Source: Pseudomonadota bacterium
GTDB lineage: Bacteria > Pseudomonadota > Alphaproteobacteria > Dongiales > Dongiaceae
Length of the DNA stretch: 64,000 nucleotides
Direction of reading: 5' to 3'
Assembly (NCBI GenBank): GCA_021792365.1
Contig: JAJYUT010000001.1
Coordinates: 372,001 to 436,000 of the forward strand
The position numbers were made by a program, and so were the translations under genes. Below are positions 39,220-49,061 of this stretch, piece by piece (position 1 is the first letter of the stretch; every line of letters starts with the position of its first letter). The notes below the pieces were generated by a model. It was not told where the DNA came from. It saw only the letters and a program-made list of their open reading frames with translations, and did no database searches.

Positions 39220-41004
39220 CTAGAACGCCTCCGCCGGCAGGGCCATCACGGTCTGGCTGCCGGACGTTAACGTGGCGAACAAGGTATTGGACTCCGGCAG
39301 CAGGCGGGTCATGAAGAAGCGCGCGCAGGCCAGCTTCGCCTCGTAGAACTGCGCCTGATCGCCGCCCGTCTTCTGCAACGCGATCTCGGCCATCCGGCAC
39401 CACATATAGGCGAGCGCCACCAGCGCGAACAAACGCAGATAGTCGGTGGCCGCGGCCCCTGCTTCCTCCGGATTCTTGAGGCCGGCCTGCGCCAGCCAGG
39501 CGGTCGCCTGCTGCAGCTTGGCGAAGGCCTTCATGCTGGGCAGAGCGAACTCGGCCATGTCCGGTTTCTCCGCAGCCGATTCGAGATAGGCGCCCGCCGG
39601 GTGGAAGAAGCGCCGCAGCAGCCGCCCCATGCCGACCGACAGCTTGCGCCCGACCAGGTCGAGGCCCTGGATGCCGTTGGTGCCCTCGTAGATCTGGGTG
39701 ATGCGCGCGTCGCGGACGAGCTGCTCCATGCCCCATTCGCGGATATATCCGTGGCCGCCGAACACCTGGACGCCGAGATTGGCGGCATGGAATCCGTGAT
39801 CGGTGAGGAACGCCTTGACGATCGGCGTCAGCAGCGCGACGAGGTCGTCCGCCTCCTGCCGGCGCGTCTCGTCCGGATGCCGGTGCGAGATGTCGAGCTC
39901 CATGCCGACCCAGTAGCTGAGCGCGCGGCAGCCTTCGGTCAGCGCGCGCATGGTGAGCAGCATGCGCCGCACGTCGGGATGGACGATGATGGGATCGGCC
40001 GGCTTGTCCGGGAACCTGGCGCCGCCCAGGGCGCGCATCTGCAGGCGGTCCTTGGCGTAGGCGGCGGCGCCCTGATAGGCCGCCTCCGAAATGCCGAGGC
40101 CTTGCATGCCGACCGCCAGCCGCGCCGCGTTCATCATCGTGAACATGGCGGACATGCCCTTGTTGGGCTGCCCCACCAGCCAGCCGATCGCGCCGTCGAA
40201 ATTCATGACGCAGGTGGCGGAAGCCTTGATCCCCATCTTGTGCTCGATGGAGCCGCAGCGCACGGCGTTGCGCGGCCCCGGCGCGCCCGCTGTGTTGGGG
40301 ATGAACTTTGGGCACACGAACAGCGAGATGCCGCGCGTTCCGGCCGGCGCGTCGGGCAGGCGCGCCAGGACCAGGTGCAGGATGTTCTCCGTCAGGTCGT
40401 GCTCGCCGGCGGAGATGAAGATCTTGGTGCCGGTGATCTTGTAGCCGCCGTCCTGGTCGGGCTCGGCCTTGGTCTTGATGAGGCCGAGATCGGTGCCGCA
40501 ATGCGGCTCCGTCAGGCACATGGTGCCGGACCAGGTGCCGTCCGCCAGCTTCGGCAGGTAGAGCTGCTTCTGCTCCGGCGTGCCGTGCAGCACGAGCGCG
40601 TTGTACGCGCCGTTGGAGAGGCCCGGATACATGCCGAAAGAGAGATTGGCCGAGCAGATCATCTCCTCGACCGCGAAGTTCACCACCTTGGGGAGCCCCT
40701 GCCCGCCATAGTCCGGGTCGCAGGCCAGGCCGGGCCAGCCGCCTTCGACGAACTTGGCGTAGGCTTCCTTGAATCCCTTCGGCGTGGTCACCGTCCCGTT
40801 CTCGTAGTGACAGCCTTCCTCGTCACCCGGGCGGTTGATCGGCTGCAGCTCGTTGGCCGCGAGCTTGCCGGCCTCCTCCAGGACCGCCGCGATCACGTCG
40901 GGCGTGGCATCGCCATAGCCCGGCAGTTCCGCGAGCTTGTCAGCCTGCAGCAGGTCGAACAGGACGAAGCGGATGTCGTCCAGGGGTGGCGTGTAGCTCG
41001 GCAT
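39220..41004 (-). CDS. Acyl-CoA dehydrogenase with C-terminal extension
   Basis: The 594-aa flavoprotein does the first step of beta-oxidation. It shows MCLTEPHCGTDLGLIKTKA for FAD contact, the catalytic Glu near residue 440 in QIYEGTNGIQGLDLVGRK, and the extra C-terminal domain of the roughly 590-aa class that includes DmdC. DmdC acts on 3-methylmercaptopropionyl-CoA, but relatives act on ordinary acyl-CoAs; this operon supports fatty acid use. It starts 16 bp after the FadB-like stop and is the last gene of a four-gene operon. Confidence 0.93.
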   Translation of the reverse strand: MPSYTPPLDDIRFVLFDLLQADKLAELPGYGDATPDVIAAVLEEAGKLAANELQPINRPGDEEGCHYENGTVTTPKGFKEAYAKFVEGGWPGLACDPDYGGQGLPKVVNFAVEEMICSANLSFGMYPGLSNGAYNALVLHGTPEQKQLYLPKLADGTWSGTMCLTEPHCGTDLGLIKTKAEPDQDGGYKITGTKIFISAGEHDLTENILHLVLARLPDAPAGTRGISLFVCPKFIPNTAGAPGPRNAVRCGSIEHKMGIKASATCVMNFDGAIGWLVGQPNKGMSAMFTMMNAARLAVGMQGLGISEAAYQGAAAYAKDRLQMRALGGARFPDKPADPIIVHPDVRRMLLTMRALTEGCRALSYWVGMELDISHRHPDETRRQEADDLVALLTPIVKAFLTDHGFHAANLGVQVFGGHGYIREWGMEQLVRDARITQIYEGTNGIQGLDLVGRKLSVGMGRLLRRFFHPAGAYLESAAEKPDMAEFALPSMKAFAKLQQATAWLAQAGLKNPEEAGAAATDYLRLFALVALAYMWCRMAEIALQKTGGDQAQFYEAKLACARFFMTRLLPESNTLFATLTSGSQTVMALPAEAF

Positions 41005-41020
41005 GTGCCCTCTTCTGCCG

Positions 41021-43345
41021 TCAGTTCCTCAGCGGCTTGCCCGTCGTCAGCATGTGCTCCATGCGCGCCAAGGTCGCGTCGGTCTTCACCAGCTTCATGA
41101 AGGCGGCGCGCTCCAGCTTGGTCACGTGGTCTTCGGTCACGGTCTCGGTGTGGTCGGTCCTGCCGCCGCTCAGCACCTCAGCCAGCGCGTCCGACACCAC
41201 CACGTCGTGCGGCTTGGCCTTGCCTTGCAGCGCGAAGCCGTGGACCGCGAGGTTCAATCCGGTCCTGCCGGCCGGGCCGGGCAGGCGGAGTTCCGGCGGA
41301 AACGGCGGACGATAGCCCTCCGCCACCAGCTTCAAGGCGCGTGCCTTGGCGTCCGCCAGCAGGCGGTCGCGGTTCATGGTGATGCCGTCGCCGGGGCGCA
41401 GGAACTTCAACTCTTTTGCTTCCGCCGCGGATTTGGCGACCTTCGCGAGCGAGATGGTCTCGAAGGCCTGCATCACCGGCGGCATCGGCCCCTTCGCATC
41501 CCTTGGCCCCGGCTGGTTGCGCACCAGCATCTCCTTGCAGCCGCCCCAGCCCGGCACCACGCCGACGCCGACCTCGACCAGGCCGATATAGGTTTCGGCG
41601 TGGGCCTGCACCGCGCCGGCATGCAGCACGGTCTCGCACCCGCCGCCGAGCGCCATGCCGCTGGGCGCGGCGACCACCGGGAATGGCGCGTATTTCACCG
41701 CCTTCATCACCGCCTGGCCCTGGCCGATCAGGTCGTCGATCATCGGCCACAGCCCCACATTGGCGGCGAACAGAGCCAGCCCGACATTGGCGCCGACGGA
41801 GAAGTTCTCCGCTTCATTGTGGATGACCAGCGCCTTCATATTCTTGCCGACGTGATCCAGCGCCTGCTTCATCAAGGCGAGGGAGTCCGCATCGAGCGCG
41901 TTCATCTTGCTATGAAATTCGAGACATGCGACCCCGTCGCCGATATCCCAGAGCGAGGCCGAGCCGTTCCTGAGGATCGGCTTCGCGCCCAGCTTGATGT
42001 CGGAGAGCAGCAGCACGCCCTCCGGCCGCCGAACCGGATGATAGGCGCCATCCGTGCCGAGGTAGTTCAGCCTGCCGTCATCGACCCTGTAGAAGCCGCC
42101 CGCCTCCGCCGCGCCGTCCAGCAGCGGCGGGATCGCCATTTTTTCCGCGCGCAGGCGCTCGACGAACCACGTGGCGCCCATCTGGTCGATCATCTCGAAG
42201 GGACCGCGCTTGAAGTTGAACCCGGTCTTCATCGCCTGATCGACGGCAAGGATGTCATCGGCGATCTCCGGCACCAGCGAAGCCGCATAGCACAGCAGCC
42301 GGGACAACACGGACCAGGCGTATCGCCCACCCTTGTCCTGGTGCGAAACCAGCGTCTTGAGCCCGCTCTTCGCGGCATCGGCGGAATCGAGCCGCGCGTC
42401 CCGCGAGGGCGCATAGGCGCCGGTCTTGAGGTCGATGGATTCCTTGACCCGCTGCCCACCCTCGGTGTTGAGACGGTAGAAGCCGCCTTTGCCCTTCCGT
42501 CCGGTATAGCCTTCCGCGATCATCCTGGTGAGCAGCGGCCACTCGCGCCGCAGTTTCACATACGGATCGTCCGGCTTCAGAGAGGCCGCCATGCTCTGAT
42601 CCACATGGGGCATGAGGTCGAGCCCGACCAGGTCGAGCAGGCCGAAAATGCCGGTCTTGGGCGCGCCGATCGGCCGGCCCATGATGGAATCCGCCTCTTC
42701 AACGGTGAGGCCGAGATCGAGCGCGGCAGTGACGGCAGCCTGCATCCAATAGACGCCGATGCGGTTGGCGACGAAGCCGGGCGTGTCCTTGGCGCGGACG
42801 ATGGTCTTGCCCAGCATCACGTCGCCGAACGCGGCGATCGTCTCGATGGCATCGGCCCGCGTCTTGGGCCCGCCGACCACCTCCAGCAGGCGCATGTAGC
42901 GCGGGGGGTTGAAGAAATGCGTGATGCAGAAATCCCGCGCAAAGCTGTCCGGCAGGCCGGCGGTGAGCTGCGCCAGCGGGATGGTCGAGGTGTTGGAGGA
43001 GACGATCGAGCCCGTCTTCCGCCTGCCCTCGAGCTTGCGATAGAGATCCTGCTTCAAATCCGCGCGCTCGATGATCGCCTCTACGATCCAGTCCACATCC
43101 GCAAGCTGCCCGAGATCATCCTCGGTGTTGCCGGGTGTAATCAGCTTGGCCGCCGACCTGGACATCAAGGGTGCCGGATCGGCTTTCAGCAGCTTGTCGA
43201 TCGCGCCCTTGGCGATGGCGCTGCGGTCCGCGGCATCTTTGGGCACAATGTCCAGCAGCAGCACGGGTACCCCGGCATTGGCGATCTGGGCAGCGATGCC
43301 GCTGCCCATCACGCCGGCGCCGACGACGCAAGCCCTAGCGATCAT
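41021..43345 (-). CDS. FadB-like 3-hydroxyacyl-CoA dehydrogenase / enoyl-CoA hydratase
   Basis: The 774-aa bifunctional enzyme hydrates enoyl-CoA and oxidises the hydroxyacyl-CoA. The NAD-binding site is at the very start (ARACVVGAGVMGSGIAAQIANAG). The 3HCDH domains follow, with SSNTSTIPLAQL, FFNPPRYMRLLEVVGG and DTPGFVANRIG. The hydratase (crotonase) domain is at the C-terminus from about residue 480 (VACLEFHSKMNALD, APSGMALGGGCE). The domain order is the reverse of E. coli FadB but normal for this alphaproteobacterial group. ATG at 43345 overlaps the thiolase stop as ATGA. It supplies the thiolase substrate. Confidence 0.94.
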   Translation of the reverse strand: MIARACVVGAGVMGSGIAAQIANAGVPVLLLDIVPKDAADRSAIAKGAIDKLLKADPAPLMSRSAAKLITPGNTEDDLGQLADVDWIVEAIIERADLKQDLYRKLEGRRKTGSIVSSNTSTIPLAQLTAGLPDSFARDFCITHFFNPPRYMRLLEVVGGPKTRADAIETIAAFGDVMLGKTIVRAKDTPGFVANRIGVYWMQAAVTAALDLGLTVEEADSIMGRPIGAPKTGIFGLLDLVGLDLMPHVDQSMAASLKPDDPYVKLRREWPLLTRMIAEGYTGRKGKGGFYRLNTEGGQRVKESIDLKTGAYAPSRDARLDSADAAKSGLKTLVSHQDKGGRYAWSVLSRLLCYAASLVPEIADDILAVDQAMKTGFNFKRGPFEMIDQMGATWFVERLRAEKMAIPPLLDGAAEAGGFYRVDDGRLNYLGTDGAYHPVRRPEGVLLLSDIKLGAKPILRNGSASLWDIGDGVACLEFHSKMNALDADSLALMKQALDHVGKNMKALVIHNEAENFSVGANVGLALFAANVGLWPMIDDLIGQGQAVMKAVKYAPFPVVAAPSGMALGGGCETVLHAGAVQAHAETYIGLVEVGVGVVPGWGGCKEMLVRNQPGPRDAKGPMPPVMQAFETISLAKVAKSAAEAKELKFLRPGDGITMNRDRLLADAKARALKLVAEGYRPPFPPELRLPGPAGRTGLNLAVHGFALQGKAKPHDVVVSDALAEVLSGGRTDHTETVTEDHVTKLERAAFMKLVKTDATLARMEHMLTTGKPLRN

Positions 43346-44478
43346 GCCGCCTCCAGGATGGTGGCGATGCCCTGGCCGCCGCCGATGCATTGGGTCGCGA
43401 GGGCGAATTGCTTGCTCTCGCGCTGCAGGAGCGCGGCGGCCTTGCCGGTGATGCGCGCGCCGGTCGCGCCGAGTGGGTGGCCGAGCGCGATCGCGCCGCC
43501 ATCGATATTGGTCTTGTCGAGATCGATCTTGAGGTCGCGCATGCAGGCGATGGCCTGCGAGGAGAACGCCTCGTTCAGCTCGATGATGTCGATGTCCTTG
43601 ATGGTAAGGCCGGCGCGTTTCAACGCCCGTTCGGTCGCCGCGACCGGCCCGATTCCCATGATCTCCGGCGCGCAGCCGACCACTGCGCTGGACTTGATCC
43701 GCGCCAGCACCTTCAGCCCGTTGGCCTTGGCATAGTCCTCGGAGGTCACCAGACAGGCCGAAGCGCCGTCGGTCAGGGGGGAAGAGGTGCCGGCCGTCAC
43801 CGTGCCCGTCTCGTCGAAGGCGGGCTTCAATCCGGCGAGGGCCTCCAGCGACGTTTCCTCGCGGATGCACCCGTCGCTCACCACCTTTTCCTTGCCGGCC
43901 TCGATCGGGATGATCTCGTTGGTGAACTTGCCCGCCTGGCGCGCGGCGGTGGCCAGACGATGGGAGCGGACGGCGAATTCCTCCTGCTCCTTGCGGCCGA
44001 TCTGGTATTTGCGGGCGACGTTCTCCGCCGTCTCGCCCATCGACATGTATGCGCCCTTCATCTTCTCCGCGAGCGCCGGGTTGGGCATTGGGTTGAAGCC
44101 CATCATCGGCACCCGGGTCATGGATTCGAGGCCGGCGCAGATGAAGGCCTGCCCCGCGCCCATCGCGATCGCGCCGGCCGCCATGTGGATTCCCTGCATG
44201 GAAGAGCCGCAGAAGCGGTTGAGCGTCGCGCCGGCGACCGACTGCGGCAGGCCGGCAATCAAGCCGATGAGGCGCGCCACATTGAGCCCCTGCTCGCCCT
44301 CCGGGAAGGCGCAGCCGAGGATCAGATCCTCGATGTCATCGGGCTTCACACCGGTTTTCTGGATGAGGCCCTTCACCACCGTCGCCGCGAGATCATCCGG
44401 GCGCACCTTGGTGAGCGCGCCTTTTCCCGCGAAATGAAACGGGGAGCGGACATAGCCGGCGATCACCGCCTTGCTCAT
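43342..44478 (-). CDS. Acetyl-CoA acyltransferase (thiolase)
   Basis: The 378-aa thiolase cleaves 3-ketoacyl-CoA in the last beta-oxidation step. The nucleophile is Cys90 in LNRFCGSSMQG. The ELNEAF, GGAIALGHPLGATGARI and ATQCIGGGQG motifs complete the active site. The start at 44478 overlaps the ligase stop (ATGA) and its own stop overlaps the FadB-like start, so ligase, thiolase and FadB-like are translationally coupled in a row. Confidence 0.95.
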   Translation of the reverse strand: MSKAVIAGYVRSPFHFAGKGALTKVRPDDLAATVVKGLIQKTGVKPDDIEDLILGCAFPEGEQGLNVARLIGLIAGLPQSVAGATLNRFCGSSMQGIHMAAGAIAMGAGQAFICAGLESMTRVPMMGFNPMPNPALAEKMKGAYMSMGETAENVARKYQIGRKEQEEFAVRSHRLATAARQAGKFTNEIIPIEAGKEKVVSDGCIREETSLEALAGLKPAFDETGTVTAGTSSPLTDGASACLVTSEDYAKANGLKVLARIKSSAVVGCAPEIMGIGPVAATERALKRAGLTIKDIDIIELNEAFSSQAIACMRDLKIDLDKTNIDGGAIALGHPLGATGARITGKAAALLQRESKQFALATQCIGGGQGIATILEAA

Positions 44479-46190
44479 GGATTTTTCTCCGTCTGCAGGG
44501 CCGCCTTGGCCCGTTCTTCTTCGATCAGCACTTTCTTCTGGATCTTGCCGATCGCTGTCTTCGGCAGCTCCGCGCGAAACTCGACGATCTTCGGCATCTC
44601 GATCGGCGAGAGCTTGTCCTTCAAAAATTCGCACAGCGCTTCAGTGGTGAGCGCCGCGCCGGTCTTCAAGGCGATTACCGCCTTCACGGTCTGGCCGCGA
44701 TAGGGGTCGCCGACTCCGATCACCGCGCAATCCTTCACCGCCGGATGTGTGTAGATCGCCTCTTCCACGTTGCGCGGATAGATCTTGAAGCCGGAGGCGA
44801 TGATCATCTCCTTCAGCCGGTCGGTGATGAAGACATAGCCGTCCTGGTCGATCCGCCCGACATCGCCGGTGTGCAGCCGCCCGTCCATGATGGTGTCGGC
44901 CGTCGCGTCCGGCCGGTTCCAATAGCCCCTCATCACCTGCGGGCCAGTGAAGGTGAGTTCGCCGGTCTCGCCTGGCGGCAGCACCGTCTTGCGGTCGTCC
45001 AGCGAGACGATTTCGCAGATCGTGCCGGGGATGGGCAGGCCGATGGAGCCCATCCTGGCGCCTGCCGGCGGGTTGACGCAGGTGACGGGCGAGCACTCCG
45101 ACAATCCGTATCCTTCGACAATGTGCGCGCCGGTGCGCCGTTCGAAATCCTGGCGCACCTCCATCGGCAGCGGCGCGCCTCCGGAAACGATCATCTCGAT
45201 CGAGCTCAAGTCATATCGGTCGATGCCGGGCGTGTTCATGAGCGCAGTGAACAAAGTGGGGACAGCGCAGAATGCAGTCGGCCTCTTCTTCTCGATCAGC
45301 TTCAGCAGCGCTTCGGGCTGGAAGCGGGGCACCAGCACCATCTCCGCGCCGGTCGACAGCGACCAGTTCATGACGCAGGTCATGGCGAAGGCGTGGAACA
45401 GCGGCAGGATGCCGAGCGAGCGCAAAGCCGCCTGCGGATGGCCGCTGAACCACAACGTCACCTGCTGGGCATTGATGTCGACATTGGCGTGGCTGAGGGC
45501 CGCGCCCTTCGCGACGCCGGTGGTGCCGCCGGTATATTGCAGCAGCGCCAAGGTGGTGCCGGGATCGATGTCGGGCAACGTCACCTTGCCGTCATTGTCG
45601 GTCACGTCCTCGAAGCGGATGAAGTGGACGTCGTTGCCGGTCCTGGCCAACTGCCGAGCCATGGCAATAGGCGCCAGCAGCCGCTTGGCGAAAGGCAGCG
45701 CCTTGGGCAGCGAGCAGACGATGATGCGCCGGAGCGGCGAGCGCTCGAATTGCGGGCGCAGCTTGGCGACCAGGCCCTCGAGCCCCATGGTCACCATGAC
45801 CGTGGTTCCGGAATCCTGAAGCTGATGCTCGATCTCGCGTTCGGCATAGAGCGGGTTGAAGTTCACCACCACGCCGCCGGCCTTGAGGATCCCAAAATAG
45901 GCGATCACGAAGTAGGGGCAATTGGGCAGAAACAGCCCGACGCGGTCGCCCGGCTTGAGTCCAAGATCGAGCAGGCCGCGCGCGAACCGGTCCGACAGCT
46001 CCTTGATTTCGGCAAAGCTCCAGCGCCGGTCGAGGAAATCGATGCAGGATTTCGGTCCGTAACGCGCCGCTGCCTCGTCGAGCAGGCCATAGAGCGGCCG
46101 CGGCCGCAACTCGGCCCGCCAATCGACGCCCGGCGGATAGGATCTCAGCCAGGGCCACGGCGCTGCCGGTTTGGACGCAACGAGAGTCAT
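44475..46190 (-). CDS. Long-chain fatty acid-CoA ligase
   Basis: The 571-aa AMP-forming ligase activates fatty acids to acyl-CoA. It shows LLQYTGGTTGVAKGAALSH (AMP loop), EGYGLSECSPVTCVNP, GELTFTGPQVMRGYWN, LHTGDVGRIDQDGYVFITDR and the catalytic lysine in LPKTAIGKIQKK. AGGAGG 5 nt before ATG at 46190 sets the start. It heads the operon ligase, thiolase, FadB-like, acyl-CoA dehydrogenase. Confidence 0.95.
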   Translation of the reverse strand: MTLVASKPAAPWPWLRSYPPGVDWRAELRPRPLYGLLDEAAARYGPKSCIDFLDRRWSFAEIKELSDRFARGLLDLGLKPGDRVGLFLPNCPYFVIAYFGILKAGGVVVNFNPLYAEREIEHQLQDSGTTVMVTMGLEGLVAKLRPQFERSPLRRIIVCSLPKALPFAKRLLAPIAMARQLARTGNDVHFIRFEDVTDNDGKVTLPDIDPGTTLALLQYTGGTTGVAKGAALSHANVDINAQQVTLWFSGHPQAALRSLGILPLFHAFAMTCVMNWSLSTGAEMVLVPRFQPEALLKLIEKKRPTAFCAVPTLFTALMNTPGIDRYDLSSIEMIVSGGAPLPMEVRQDFERRTGAHIVEGYGLSECSPVTCVNPPAGARMGSIGLPIPGTICEIVSLDDRKTVLPPGETGELTFTGPQVMRGYWNRPDATADTIMDGRLHTGDVGRIDQDGYVFITDRLKEMIIASGFKIYPRNVEEAIYTHPAVKDCAVIGVGDPYRGQTVKAVIALKTGAALTTEALCEFLKDKLSPIEMPKIVEFRAELPKTAIGKIQKKVLIEEERAKAALQTEKNP

Positions 46191-46278
46191 CTCTGCCTCC
46201 TGGCCCACAATGGGCCGGCACGGCGTGGCTATGCTCGCATCCTGTTAGGAAATAGACAAATGTTTGATTAACAGACGG

Positions 46279-47055
46279 CTATTGCCAGCGCCGCATTGCG
46301 CGCTCGGCCGCGGCGGCGACCAGGCGGCGCGGCAGGAAACGCGCCGCCGCCGTCGCCAGATAATTGCCTGACCCGACGACATGCACCACGCGGTTGCCGA
46401 GGGCACGCAACCCCTCGCGCACCACCCGGTCGGGCTCGTGCATCGGGAGCAGGTTGTCCGACCGTGCGATACGTGCGCGTTCGAAGAAGCGGCTGCGCGT
46501 GGCGCCGGGGCAGAGCGCCAGGACATCGACCGGTGTGTCGGACAGCTCCTCCGCCAGGGCCTCGGCATAGTGCAGCAGGAACGCCTTGCTCGCGGCATAG
46601 GTCGCGAACAACGGGATCGGCATGAAGGCGGCCGCGCTGGCGACAAAGATGATGCCGCCCCGCTGCCCGCCCTCGGCGCGCTTCAACATGCCGGGGAGCA
46701 GGGCGCGGGTCAGTTCCACCGGCGCCGCGACGTTGATCTGGGCCATCTCGCTTTCCCGCTCTGGCGGGTTCTCTGCGACCGGCCCCAGATAGCCGAGACC
46801 GGCATTATTGATCAGCAGATCGATGGGCTGGCCTTCCGCAAAGCCGATCACCGCCTGCCGCCCCTCTGCCGTCGCCAGGTCGGCGGCGATGCTGCGCACC
46901 GTCCGCTCGGCGTTCGCGAGCTCGCCCGCCAGTTGGCCAAGGCGGGTCCGGTCGCGCCCGGTGAGCAGCAGGGAGGTCGATTTCGGGAGGGCACGCGCGA
47001 AGGCCTCGCCGATGCCGCTGGACGCGCCGGTGATCAGAGCACAGCGATATGTCAT
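46279..47055 (-). CDS. Short-chain dehydrogenase/reductase (SDR)
   Basis: The 258-aa protein has a classical SDR fold: cofactor motif TGASSGIG at residues 9-16, NNAGLGYLG, and the catalytic YAASK after a serine in VASAAA. The group containing [14 protein letters not shown] is close to DltE/YqjQ-like SDRs. The substrate is unknown. It is upstream of the beta-oxidation operon on the same strand and divergent from pgk; whether it is cotranscribed is unclear. Confidence 0.92.
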   Translation of the reverse strand: MTYRCALITGASSGIGEAFARALPKSTSLLLTGRDRTRLGQLAGELANAERTVRSIAADLATAEGRQAVIGFAEGQPIDLLINNAGLGYLGPVAENPPERESEMAQINVAAPVELTRALLPGMLKRAEGGQRGGIIFVASAAAFMPIPLFATYAASKAFLLHYAEALAEELSDTPVDVLALCPGATRSRFFERARIARSDNLLPMHEPDRVVREGLRALGNRVVHVVGSGNYLATAAARFLPRRLVAAAAERAMRRWQ

Positions 47056-47173
47056 TCGACCCCTCTCGAATCAGCCCTCAAGATACGGCATGGCATGGTT
47101 CCGCGCCATCGGCCGCATTGCAATTCGGCCGGTCGTCAAGGAACATCGCCCGCGTCGAATTGGAGGAATCGAA

Positions 47174-48370
47174 ATGCCCAAGTTCAGCACCCTCGATGAC
47201 CTTTCCGTGGCCGGCAAGCGCGTGCTGGTGCGCTGCGACCTCAACGTCCCGATGAAGGACGGCAGGGTCACCGACGCAACCCGCATCGAACGCTCGGCGG
47301 AGACGCTGAAGGAGCTGAGCGGCAAGGGCGCGCGGGTCATCGTGCTGTCGCATTTCGGTCGGCCCAAGGGCAAGCGCTCCGCAGAATTTTCGCAGAAGCC
47401 TTTGGTGGAGCCATTGGCGCAGGCCCTCGGGCGCAGGGTCGCCTTCGCCGAGGATTGCATCGGCCCCGAAGCGGAGCAGGCGGCCAAGGCTCTGAAGGAC
47501 GGCGACGTTCTGCTGCTGGAGAACCTGCGCTTCCACAATGAAGAGGAAGCGAATGAATCCGGCTTTACCAGGCAGCTTGCCGCGCTGGCCGATCTCTACG
47601 TGAACGACGCCTTCTCCGCCGCGCATCGCGCCCATGCCTCGACCGAGGGCGTGGCGCATCTGCTGCCGGCCGCCGCAGGCCGCCTGATGCAGGCAGAGCT
47701 CGATCACCTGCAGGCGGCGTTGGAGAATCCCAAGCGCCCGGTGATGGCGATCGTCGGCGGCGCCAAGGTCTCCACCAAGCTTGACCTGCTCGGCAATTTG
47801 GTGGGCAAGGTCGATCGGCTGGTGATCGGCGGCGGCATGGCCAACACCTTCCTGTTCGCGCAAGGCGCCGAGATCGGCAAGTCGCTGGCCGAGCGCGAGA
47901 TGGCCGATACCGCGCGTGACATCCTCGGCAAGGCGCGGGAGCGGAACTGCAAGATCCTGCTGCCCGTGGACGCGGTGGTCGCGGCCGAATTCAAGGCCAA
48001 CCCGCTGGTCGAGACGGTGGCCGCCAATGCGGTGCCGAACAACAAGATGATCCTGGATGTTGGAGCGAAGACGATCGCGGCGATCGTCGCGGAGATGAAG
48101 AAATGCAAGACGCTGGTGTGGAACGGCCCGCTCGGCGCCTTCGAGACTCCGCCCTTCGAGCGCGCCACCATTGCGGTGGCGCAGGAGGCCGCGTCTCTCA
48201 CCAGGGCCAAGGCGCTGCTCTCGGTCGCAGGCGGCGGCGACACTGTCGCGGCGTTGGCCGCGGCGGCCGTGGAGGACCAATTCTCTTATGTCTCCACCGC
48301 CGGCGGTGCGTTCCTGGAATGGCTGGAGGGCAAGGAGTTGCCGGGCGTCGCGGCTTTGATACCGAAATGA
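47174..48370 (+). CDS. pgk: Phosphoglycerate kinase
   Basis: The 398-aa cytosolic enzyme moves phosphate between 1,3-bisphosphoglycerate and ADP. It shows [15 protein letters not shown] at the start, [48 protein letters not shown] and the late [14 protein letters not shown] 8 nt before ATG at 47174 sets the start. It stands without gap or fba next to it. Confidence 0.97.
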   Translation: MPKFSTLDDLSVAGKRVLVRCDLNVPMKDGRVTDATRIERSAETLKELSGKGARVIVLSHFGRPKGKRSAEFSQKPLVEPLAQALGRRVAFAEDCIGPEAEQAAKALKDGDVLLLENLRFHNEEEANESGFTRQLAALADLYVNDAFSAAHRAHASTEGVAHLLPAAAGRLMQAELDHLQAALENPKRPVMAIVGGAKVSTKLDLLGNLVGKVDRLVIGGGMANTFLFAQGAEIGKSLAEREMADTARDILGKARERNCKILLPVDAVVAAEFKANPLVETVAANAVPNNKMILDVGAKTIAAIVAEMKKCKTLVWNGPLGAFETPPFERATIAVAQEAASLTRAKALLSVAGGGDTVAALAAAAVEDQFSYVSTAGGAFLEWLEGKELPGVAALIPK

Positions 48371-48421
48371 CGAGAGGGTGGCGGGCTTGCCAGCCCAGCC
48401 CCGCTTCGCCAGACTGATCCG

Positions 48422-48982
48422 ATGAGCGAGAAGAGCAGCGCCAGCCCCGCTCCGGCGCGCGGCATCAACTTCATCGACGCCGTTCCGGACGGTGACAACC
48501 GCACGCGCCAGGTCTGCGCCGAATGCGGCTTCGTCAATTACGAGAATCCGAAGATCGTGGTCGGCTCGGTCTGCCATTGGGGCGAGCGCATCCTGATGTG
48601 CCGGCGTGCCATCAACCCGCGCAAGGGATACTGGACCTTGCCGGCCGGATATCTGGAGCTGCACGAGACGACCACCGCGGGCGCCGCGCGCGAGGCCTGG
48701 GAGGAAGCGTGCGCCCGGATCGAGATCGAGACCCTGCTTGCGGTCTATGCGGTGCCGCGCATCAGCCAGGTGCAGCTCATGTATCGCGCGCGACTCCTCA
48801 CCGACGAGGTCAGCGCGGGGCCGGAAAGCCAGGAAGTCCGCCTGTTCGCGTTCGACGCGATTCCCTGGGACGAGATCGCCTTCCCCTCCGTGCGCTGGGC
48901 GTTGCACCAGTTCCAGGAAAGCCGCCACCTCGACAGCTTCGCGGCCTACAGCAACCCGCCGGGCGAGACCGGGGATTTCTGA
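48422..48982 (+). CDS. Nudix hydrolase with N-terminal zinc ribbon
   Basis: The 186-aa protein has a short zinc-binding region near residue 32 (CAECGFVNYENPKIVVGSVC) and a full Nudix box GYLELHETTTAGAAREAWEEA at about residues 78-98. A zinc ribbon plus Nudix box recalls NudC/NADH pyrophosphatase relatives, but the enzyme is shorter than NudC. It cleaves a nucleoside diphosphate linked to another group; the substrate is unknown. It follows pgk after 51 bp. Confidence 0.93.
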   Translation: MSEKSSASPAPARGINFIDAVPDGDNRTRQVCAECGFVNYENPKIVVGSVCHWGERILMCRRAINPRKGYWTLPAGYLELHETTTAGAAREAWEEACARIEIETLLAVYAVPRISQVQLMYRARLLTDEVSAGPESQEVRLFAFDAIPWDEIAFPSVRWALHQFQESRHLDSFAAYSNPPGETGDF

Positions 48983-49061
48983 AGCCACGATCGCGACGCC
49001 TTCTCCTGGAATTGCTCGGCTGATCGCTTGTTGACCCAGAGAACTGTCCTGGGACGAAGCC

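Noticed and set aside
41003-43735. A 910-codon open frame on the plus strand opposite the FadB-like and thiolase genes
   Set aside because: It is a mirror of GC-rich minus-strand coding sequence; its translation is rich in His, Arg, Gly and Gln with no domain, while the minus strand encodes clear enzymes with overlapping start/stop signals.
46808-47173. Upstream extension of the phosphoglycerate kinase frame by 122 codons
   Set aside because: The extra part overlaps the divergent SDR gene, has no kinase features, and a good ribosome site sits before ATG 47174.
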